Source: Wyeomyia smithii (taxonomy: Eukaryota > Arthropoda > Insecta > Diptera > Culicidae). From it: a stretch of DNA of 64,000 nucleotides. The notes beneath the pieces are model-generated. The model made no database searches and was not told the DNA's origin. It worked only from the letters and a program-made list of their open reading frames with translations. Of the stretch, positions 57,297 to 64,000 are shown one piece after another; the first letter of the stretch is position 1; each line of letters opens with the position of its first letter. A program made the translations under genes and the position numbers. The DNA lies in NCBI RefSeq assembly GCF_029784165.1, contig NC_073695.1, forward strand, positions 198,335,857-198,399,856, given 5' to 3'.

Positions 57297-57458
57297 GGCT
57301 CACAACTCAATGTAAACAAACTGCACAGAAACGAAACTCTGCCACTTTGGGCAGCAAAGTAACCCCTTTCATTTGACATATAGATGGCACCAGAGAGATG
57401 CAACGTGTAGGCTACAGGCGACCCCAAAAAAGTGTGACCGGACTTTTTTGTCACCGTG

Positions 57459-57871
57459 TACAACAGTAGCGGCGTCAAGATCGTCATCGGAGATACAAAT
57501 GCACAGGTAGGGCAGAAAGACTTATTCTGTCCAGTAATCGGGGGAGAAAACTTCCACTCTACTACGTATGATAATGGCCTAAGGCTTATCAATTTCGGTG
57601 CATCCTGAGACATGGTAATTTGTAGCACTCCGCACTCCGAAATATTCGTAAGCGTAAGGTCATTCAGAGGACCACTATCTCGTGGTATCCAAGATCCGTG
57701 GCCGGTTGTCCAACGTGTTGAAATCGAGGTCAACGGGATAGATACGATTGAACATCCCTTCGGTTATCATCGGAAGGAGTGGCTGAAGAGTACTCATAGA
57801 AAGTTGATGATGAACAAGTTGGAGAACACCTGAACGAAAGGTGGAGACATATCCACAGTACGATCAGCACC
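57459..57871 (+). pseudogene. RTE family B copy, segment 2 (endonuclease core)
   Basis: Resumes with 'SGVKIVIGDTNAQVGQ' (about 57465-57512; the GDxNAQVG block of RTE endonucleases), then 'YDNGLRLINFGAS', 'DMVICST' and a shifted 'TISWYPRSVAGCPTC' equivalent to 'DHYLVVCKIRARLSNV'. It ends in the linker ('ERWRHIHSTIST') where the 615-bp element interrupts it at GATCAGCACC. Confidence 0.75.
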
Positions 57872-58486
57872 AAGGTTGTTAATACGATAGATTATCGTCG
57901 ATAATCGTCATCGCCGTTACCGATAACGTATGGTATTGTTATTGACGTGGACAATACCGTCTTCAAACATTAACGATATCGGCGATAACGATAGTCACTA
58001 GACGTTATCAGCTCACTAACGCCTTATGCCAGTTTTGTCTGCTGTGGTAGCGAATGGTGTACGACTTGATGAGGGGACTTGGGTGAGGAAACGTTTTTTT
58101 CACTTCGGAGGATTGGAGACGAAACATCACTAGGCAACAGGAAGAAACTTTTCCTTATTTGTTTATGTTTCGCTTCTCATCAGGGAAATAAATTTATCAG
58201 TTTTGATTGTTTTAGCTTATGAGGCACTTTTTAAAGCACAAATTGGAATAGTAAGGTATGTAGCATTATCGATGGCATTTGAAATGCATCTAAATGATAT
58301 ATCTAATTAAGCAAAAGATGGTATTGCAGTGGATTGTAATAAACAAACGTTATTGATTCGATACCGTCCAGTAGCTATCGTCATTGACAATGACGATAAT
58401 GTCTGAAGACGTAAGCGTCATCGTCGATAACGATAACAGACGGTATCGTTATCGACGTTTACGATAAATTATCGATTAACAACCTT
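57872..58486. mobile_element. 615-bp inverted-repeat element, CGATAACG-rich
   Basis: The ends AAGGTTGTTAAT (57872-57883) and ATTAACAACCTT (58475-58486) are perfect inverted repeats, flanked by the perfect direct repeat GATCAGCACC (57862-57871 and 58487-58496). It splits the RTE-B linker exactly; removing it and one repeat restores the reading. Subterminal regions are dense in 'CGATAACGATA'/'TATCGTCGATAA' motifs on both sides (57885-58010 and 58355-58475). It is non-coding. The 10-bp duplication does not match the usual 8 bp of hAT or 2 bp of mariner, so its class is open. Confidence 0.82.
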
Positions 58487-59480
58487 GATCAGCACCACAG
58501 TGCGAGAAATGTTGGATACAACTATGACAACCACGCCCAACTTGATGCTGGATGTCAGCGAGAGACGGATGACAAGAACCGCGCCAGATGTCACATGTTG
58601 GCTTCGGCTGTGACACGTCAGAGCCCAAGGTGATAACGAGCTGCTAGAGCCGCGGAAAAGAGACTCCATCGCCGAAAGAAACGTCAGTATTGGGAGCGTA
58701 TTCTTTCGGAACCGGAGGGCGGCTTCTCCAGGCATGATACTTCTGCAAAAATGGTAATGGAATCAGAAACCGAAACGTGTCTGCCCCTGTGATGTGCATA
58801 ACAGGGAGGGGAACCTGATTACCGATAAATCAGAGATGGCCAGGCGTTGGAAATAACATTTTAGTGTGCTGTTGAACGGTGAGGAAAATAAAGGTGTAGA
58901 AAGGAGCCCGATTGACTTAGAGTATGATGTACAAGCTGTGGATCCACCAACCATGGACAAGGTTGAAGAAAGCAGTTAAAAAGCTGCAGAACTGCAATGC
59001 TCTTAGGTTTTGACGTTGGGACGATATCGACACCATTGGTATTCACCGTAGAGCTGGGGAAAAGGCCTTTAAACCTCTCATGAAAGAAGCAGACAGAATA
59101 GGGCTTATCATAAACTTTGGTAGCTGTTGCAAAGCGTGGCAGCATGTCGGATGTTGGTGCTGCGGTGGTGATAAATGGGGAATCATTTGAAGTAGTCGAC
59201 GAATTTATTTACTTGAATAAATTGGTGACGTGCCGTGAGATTAAGTGGCGCCAAACCCGTACAAAACTAGCACTCTATAAAACACTGATTCTCCCGGTGA
59301 CCCTCTATGAGTATGAAGCATGGACACTGAAAGAGGCTGATCGGCGAGCTCTTGGTGTTTCTGAGCAAAGAGTCGCAAGACTCCATCCTTGGTGAAAACT
59401 GAAAAATGGTGTTCGGCGTAATTGCATGAACCATGAAGTGTACCATGAGCCTAGTGAATAAAACACGGCAGGCCACAATT
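58487..59480 (+). pseudogene. RTE family B copy, segment 3 (linker and post-RT)
   Basis: Continues the linker ('YDNHAQLDAGCQRETDDKNRAR' near 58527-58590), then 'NREGNLITDKSEMARRW' near 58799-58850 and a short early-RT piece ('KKAVKKLQNCNA', 58965-59000). It jumps directly to the motif C region ('DIDTIGIHRRAGEKAFKP' in shifted frames, 59020-59080). Post-RT sequence follows ('INGESFEVVDEFIYL', 'RTKLALYKTLILPVTLYEYEAWTLKEADRRA', 59170-59360). The RT core is again missing. Confidence 0.78.
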
Positions 59481-60095
59481 TGCTGGGAATGTAGCCTAAA
59501 TCAGACTTTACACATGCTCTTGATTTTTCTTAACCTATCCTCCTCTACCTGTCAAACGCCTTGGAGAACTAGACTTTTTCTCACACAGAGTGAGTGACTA
59601 ACCACATTTAGTCGTAGAGTATTTCAGTCACAATGAGAACAATAACGCAATTCTCAGATGTTTGCTGAGCAATTTATTTCACCTATCTAGCGTGTGTGGA
59701 TGAGCTATTTAAAAGAGTTTCACTGAGCCTTTGCTCTGTCAAATTAAGAAACTATTACTGAGCTATTACTCTGCGCTCTCTCTACAGCAGATAGTGTGTG
59801 ACATTGAATGTAAGCTCAGTTGTTGAGACAATTGTTTCCCTGTTACGATCATGAGCAAAACGAAACCTAACCGGAGGAACGATCAGCAAAAAAATATATT
59901 TAGCGAGAATCCAAATACAGGCCTTCGACTGCGGGGTAAATCCCGCATTTGTTGATATGTTGATGTATGTTGATGACGGATCCCCGCGTAACAGGTGAGA
60001 GAGGCAACAGGAGCATTGCAGCTCAAGACTGAGTGATATGCGACGTATTCTGAATTCGGCACTGGATAATCGGCCGCAAAAATAAAATAAGTAAC
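59481..60095. other. No gene recognised
   Basis: Non-coding; the open frame 59782-60183 (minus) has no domain. Confidence 0.4.
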
Positions 60096-60960
60096 GTAAG
60101 TGTTTTTGCCTTTCTCCTAGAAGGGTATAGCAATCACTTGCAAAACCGAAAGTATAAAAGTTCTCCAAAGGGCCGAATGGCATATATCACTCGACTCAGC
60201 TCGACGATTTTCTGTATGTGTGTGTGTGTGTGTGTGTGTGAGTGTGTATGTGTGTGTGTGTGTGTGTGTATGTGCAGATTTTTATTCTCACTCACTTTTG
60301 TCAGAGATGGCTGGACCGGTTTTCATGAATTTAATGCAAATGAAAGGTCTTGTTGCCTCATAAGACCCCATTGAATTTCATTGTAATCGGATTTTTAGTT
60401 TAGAGATTATGTTTAAAAATGTGAAAATCATGAAACATCAATATCTCAGAAACTACACAACCGATTTGAACAAAATTGGTCTCAAAAGAACGGGCTACCT
60501 AGAAAACCCTTGAGTTTTGAATTTCATAAAGATTGAACGTGTGGTTCAAAAGTTATGAAAAGAAACGTGTTCTGAAGACTGTTCAATCTCACTCATGTTT
60601 CTCAGAGATGCCTGTACCGATTTTCATAAATTCAATGTCAAATGGAAGGTCAAATTTCCCCATGAGACCCTATTGATTTGTTTTGCAATCGGACTATTAC
60701 TTTGCCTGTCATGTTTAAAAATGTGAAATCCAGCTATGCAAAGGAATATATTCCGAAGACTACTTGGAGTCACTCACTTTTCTCAGAGATGGCCGACCCG
60801 ATTTCCACAAAATTAGTGTCAAATGAATGGTCCAGCTGCCTCAGAAGACCCTATTGAATTTTATTGTAATCGAACTGTAACTTCATTTGTAATGTGCCGA
60901 CTTGTGAAAATCACGAAACTTCATTATCTCAGAAACTACACAAACGATTTGATTATTAAG
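60096..60960 (+). repeat. CA-repeat cassette followed by three tandem blocks
   Basis: Opposite orientation to 1-345: 'CTCCTAGAAGGGTATAG' (60114), a half palindrome 'CTCAGCTCGACGA' (60195-60207), and an interrupted (GT)n at 60216-60270. Then come three diverged copies of a block starting 'CTCAGAGATGG' (about 60302, 60602 and 60783), each followed by 'CCTATTGA.TTT.ATTGTAATCG'-like text. Confidence 0.75.
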
Positions 60961-61435
60961 GGTTAATTGATGAATTATGATTGAACACGTGGTTTCAAAG
61001 TTTGGCTGCCCTACACGTTCCCATTTTATTTGATTATAATCGAACTTAAGCAACCGTTATGTATTAAATTGTTAATAAAACAACGAAAGTCTATTATCTC
61101 AAAGATTACATGACTTATTTGAACTTAACTAGTGTCATACGAACGAGTCATCTCTCAAACTTACAAATAACAAACTTCATAACAATTTGATATGTGGCTC
61201 AAAAGTTATGGAAAGAAGAGAAATTCAAAGACTATTTAAAACTATACCTGCTTTGATCGATATATGTGGCCTCAACATAATTTAAATGTGGTTTTGTACT
61301 ATTTGAACGTTCCAAGTTCATTGATTCCTTGCGGTTTGTTTGAAATCTGCAAATGTACGACGAATCGGCCATAGGATATGATCAAAGTCAAATAACAAGT
61401 CATTTGAAATGATTGGTTTTATCGAAATGACAACA
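60961..61435. other. Decayed repeat-derived AT-rich DNA
   Basis: Traces of the same blocks ('TATGGAAAGAAGAG', 'TTATCTCAAAGATTACAT') suggest a continuation of the tandem series; no gene is seen. Confidence 0.4.
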
Positions 61436-63190
61436 TCCTCGTCTATTGGCTTCTGTACATCGCCTTAATTCTGAATATATTCATATTAGGTGGTATTCTG
61501 TCATTATCAGCAGACTTTCTGATGAATGGGGTTATTTTAAGTTGGTCCGACAAGGTTAAGTACTTGGGACTAATTTATGATAAAAAACTTATTTTCAAAG
61601 ACACATTGAGAGTATACAAGCCAAGTGCATCAAATATACGAGATGTTTATATCCTCTCATTAACAGGAATTCTGAACTTTGTTTAAAGAACAAACTTTTG
61701 ATTTACAAACAAATTTTTAGACCAGCAATGCTTTATGCTGTACCGATCTGGTCAAGTTGCTGTTCAACAAGGAAGAAAACGCTCCAAAGGATTCAGAATA
61801 AAATTCTGAAAATGATTTTGAAGCGTCCTCCTTGGTTTGGTACACTCGAATTACATAGACTTACTGGTGTTGAACCATTAGAAGCTATGTCAAATAAAAT
61901 TATTAACAATTTTCGACAAAAATCGTTGCAATCCTCAATTGCTACGATAAGCTCTCTTTATAGCCAATAAGTTAGCAATTAAGTTAGTTGTAAGGTTACT
62001 TCCCCTTTTCTGACAAGTAGGTTTAAATCCCTACGAATGATAAGTCCTAATTGCGAAAGCAAACAAATCCTAACAATTAAAATTACAAATTTATAACAGT
62101 GTTGAGAAGTCACCATTTGTGATTGTGCACACATACTCATTATTTACTAATATTTATCATAAATACTTAAGCTACTAACAAATCCCCCCTTAAAAAAAAA
62201 AAAAAGCAGACTTTCTGGCATGAATCTGACACCGGAAATACCCATATTGGGAGGTATTTTTGGTTGTTTTCCAGAAACTAAAAGTGGTCGTCTTCAAATT
62301 CAAAATAGTGTCCAGTGTCAATGTTAGGTTTCTATGCATCATCACGTTTACGGAAATATCCATATTGAGTATTATTCGGTCATTTCCGACTGTTGCCTAT
62401 AAGTTGCCATTTAGCAATTCAAAATGGTGCCTGAGGTCAATTGTTAGCTCCTTGCATCATTCTGGTTCCAGAGATACTCATATTGGATAGTATTTGTTTA
62501 TTTTAGGCTGTTTTTCACAAACCGGTAGTCGCCATCTTGGATTTCAAATGGTATTTAGGTATTTAGGATACTGGTTAAAGAAAAACTCATATTGGGTGAT
62601 ATTTGGTCACTTTGGACTGTTTTTCAGAAGCCGAAAGTCGTCATTTTGGACTTTAAAATTGCCTGTGAAATCAATTTCTGTCATCTGGGCGTAATTCTGG
62701 TTCCGAAAACATTCATATTGAATGGTATTTGGTGATTTCCGGCTGTTTGCCAGACACCGGAAGTCACCATCTTAAAATTCAAGATTGTGTCTGTGATCAA
62801 TTTTTAGCTTCTGTGCATCTTTCTGGTTCCAGAAATACTAATGTTTGATGGGAATCGTTCATTTCAGGCTGTTTTCCAGAAACCGGAAGTTGCCATCTTA
62901 CAATTCAAAATGTTGTCTGAAGTCGATTTGTGGTTCCAGTGCATCATTACGGTTCCGGAAATATCCCTATTGGGTGGTATTTGGTCATTTTCTGCTGTTT
63001 TCAGAAACCGGAAGTCGCCATCTTAGAATTTAAATGCTATCTGTGGTCGATTTTAGCTCCTGTGTATTATTCTAGATCCGGATATTATTATATTGGGTGG
63101 GAATCGGCCATTTTCGGCTGTTTTCCAGAAACCGGAAGTTGCCATCTTACAATCCAAAATGTTGTCTGAGGTCGATTATGGAACATATTT
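61436..63190. repeat. Satellite array, about 125-bp unit, interrupted by Juan
   Basis: About eight diverged units with core 'GGCTGTTTTCCAGAAACCGGAAG' at roughly 62262, 62388, 62505, 62614, 62741, 62867, 62992 and 63116, and one more unit left of the Juan insertion (about 61470-61521). Spacing is 109-127 bp. The open frames across it are by-products. Confidence 0.82.
61522..62205 (+). mobile_element. 684-bp 5'-truncated Juan-like copy with 12-bp target duplication
   Basis: Flanked by a perfect duplication, GCAGACTTTCTG (61510-61521 and 62206-62217), and ending in 'CCCCCCTTAAAAAAAAAAAAA'. It encodes the end of ORF2, 'MNGVILSWSDKVKYLGLIYDKKLIF', with one single-base deletion near 61600 compared with the 52-kb copy. 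It is then open to the natural stop at 61970 ('AVPIWSSCCSTRKKT' .. 'SLYSQ'). It is inserted in a satellite unit. The clean duplication and few mutations mark it as young. Confidence 0.92.
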
Positions 63191-63720
63191 GTTACCACTT
63201 AAACATTCACCTGCCAATATGGTTCCACTTAGTTGATTGGTTCGCGAGATGTGCAGAAATTTGTGAAGAAACATGTACTTCCAGAAGAAGGAGGGGCGTC
63301 AAACCATTATGGACATATTTGTTACCTCTAAAAACATTCACATACCAAATTTGGTTGTATTTTCTTGATTGGTTCTTGAGCTGTGCGAAATTTGTGTTTC
63401 ATTTTCATGGGATCCCTCCCTTATAGAAGAGGGAGTCGGGTTTCAAACCATTATGTACATATTTGTTACCACTAAAAACATTTACCTGCCAAATTTTGTT
63501 CCATTTGGTTGATTAGTTCTCAAGATGTGCACAAATTTGTGTTTCATCCAACTATTATGGAAATTTATGTTTCATTTGTATGGGACCCCTCCCTTCCAGA
63601 AGTGGGAGGGGTCTCAAACTATCATAGGAACCTTCATCGGCTCCAAAAACCCCTACACACAAATTTTCACGTCGATCGGTTCGGTAGTTTTCGGACCTAT
63701 ATGGATCAGACAGACTTGAC
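63176..63720. repeat. Tandem block 'ATATTTGTTACCACTAAAAACATT', three units
   Basis: Units begin at about 63178, 63305 and 63452, each with 'TTGATTGGTTC..GATGTGC' and '..GAGGGG' parts. The array ends with 'TCGATCGGTTCGGTAGTTTT' and 'GATCAGACAGACTTGACTGC'. A dispersed repeat with no coding role. Confidence 0.7.
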
Positions 63721-63852
63721 TGCATTTTTATATGTAAAGATTACAACATCAATATTTCAGAACCCAAAGAGTGAATATACATTTATTGGATTGAAGCTTT
63801 CATGTAAATCTATTTTTAAAAATAAAAAATTGAATAGGAAAGGCTGGGTCTG

Positions 63853-63972
63853 ACCGCTAGGTGGATTAATTTAGGTTTTTTTTTTAGATATTTCAATACA
63901 TATTTTCTTCAATGTTTAGCCAACCTTTCGTAGTTTTCATTTAAAAAAACCTAAATTAATCCACCTAGCGGT
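63853..63972. mobile_element. 120-bp hairpin MITE with perfect 30-bp arms
   Basis: ACCGCTAGGTGGATTAATTT.. at 63853-63882 is the exact inverse of 63943-63972 over 30 bases, with about 60 bp between. No target duplication is evident. A solitary arm is at 14285-14312. Confidence 0.85.
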
Positions 63973-64000
63973 AAGTCATTGTTCAAGGGTTTGAAAGCCC

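Larger units (their letters stand above)
56008..57458 (-). mobile_element. ITmD37D (maT-type) mariner-like transposon
   Basis: A 1451-bp element with inverted termini (CAGGGTGACAGAAAAGTCCG at 56008-56027; inverse ..CGGACTTTTTTGTCACCGTG at 57439-57458; third base and a few others differ) and TA on both sides (56006-56007 and 57459-57460). It encodes one transposase on the minus strand, broken by a frameshift and an internal duplication. The TIR sequence, TA target and transposase together identify it as Tc1-mariner superfamily. It is inserted in the endonuclease region of an RTE-B copy. Confidence 0.9.

Overview
This window is eukaryotic nuclear DNA, most probably from a mosquito (Culicidae). 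It is AT-rich, with long CA/GT microsatellites, coding stretches only inside transposons, and a transposon mix typical of mosquitoes: RTE-, I-, Jockey/Juan- and CR1-type non-LTR retrotransposons, tRNA-derived SINEs, an ITmD37D (maT-type) mariner relative, pogo-like and hAT elements, and many MITEs. I cannot fix the species. No complete host gene, rRNA or true tRNA gene was found. Nearly every long open frame is a decayed transposon protein, and the only host-gene hints are two unassigned exon-like stretches on the minus strand near 17.1 and 18.2 kb.

Layout. 0-3.7 kb: a CA-repeat cassette, a small satellite patch, an RTE remnant (family A, minus), a mariner-type transposase remnant (minus) and an RTE family B remnant (plus). 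3.8-6.5 kb: a long-inverted-repeat element split by a SINE and carrying a MITE, then a 1.14-kb hAT element with an 8-bp target duplication that itself holds a 45-bp retrotransposon stub. 7.2-13.2 kb: an RTE-B remnant split by a nearly full-length 5.1-kb I-type element on the minus strand, with an 11-bp target duplication. 13.3-31 kb: mostly non-coding, with TIR elements, two pogo-like elements, a SINE, a 195-bp truncated I-type copy with a perfect 13-bp duplication, and small MITEs. 31.7-36.4 kb: a Juan-like Jockey element (minus). 38.2-41.5 kb: a 3.24-kb hAT element with a perfect 8-bp duplication and nested MITEs. 42.1-45.9 kb: a CR1-like element (minus) whose ORF2 is mostly intact. 46-48.6 kb: no recognised gene. 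48.6-54.2 kb: a SINE, a second Jockey-type element, a truncated Juan and an RTE-B copy packed end to end. 55.8-59.5 kb: another RTE-B copy split by the mariner relative and by a 615-bp inverted-repeat element. 60-64 kb: CA cassette, tandem repeats, a 125-bp satellite interrupted by a Juan insertion, and a hairpin MITE.

How the parts relate. The window is best read as layers of insertion. RTE-B copies are the oldest layer and all lie on the plus strand. I-, Jockey-, Juan- and CR1-type elements came later and lie mostly on the minus strand. SINEs, MITEs and short truncated copies are youngest, several with perfect target-site duplications. I found no evidence of a new enzymatic or defence system. 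The most informative content is the set of datable nested insertions, the repeatedly core-deleted RTE copies, and a strand-biased transposon graveyard that could be tested as a piRNA source.
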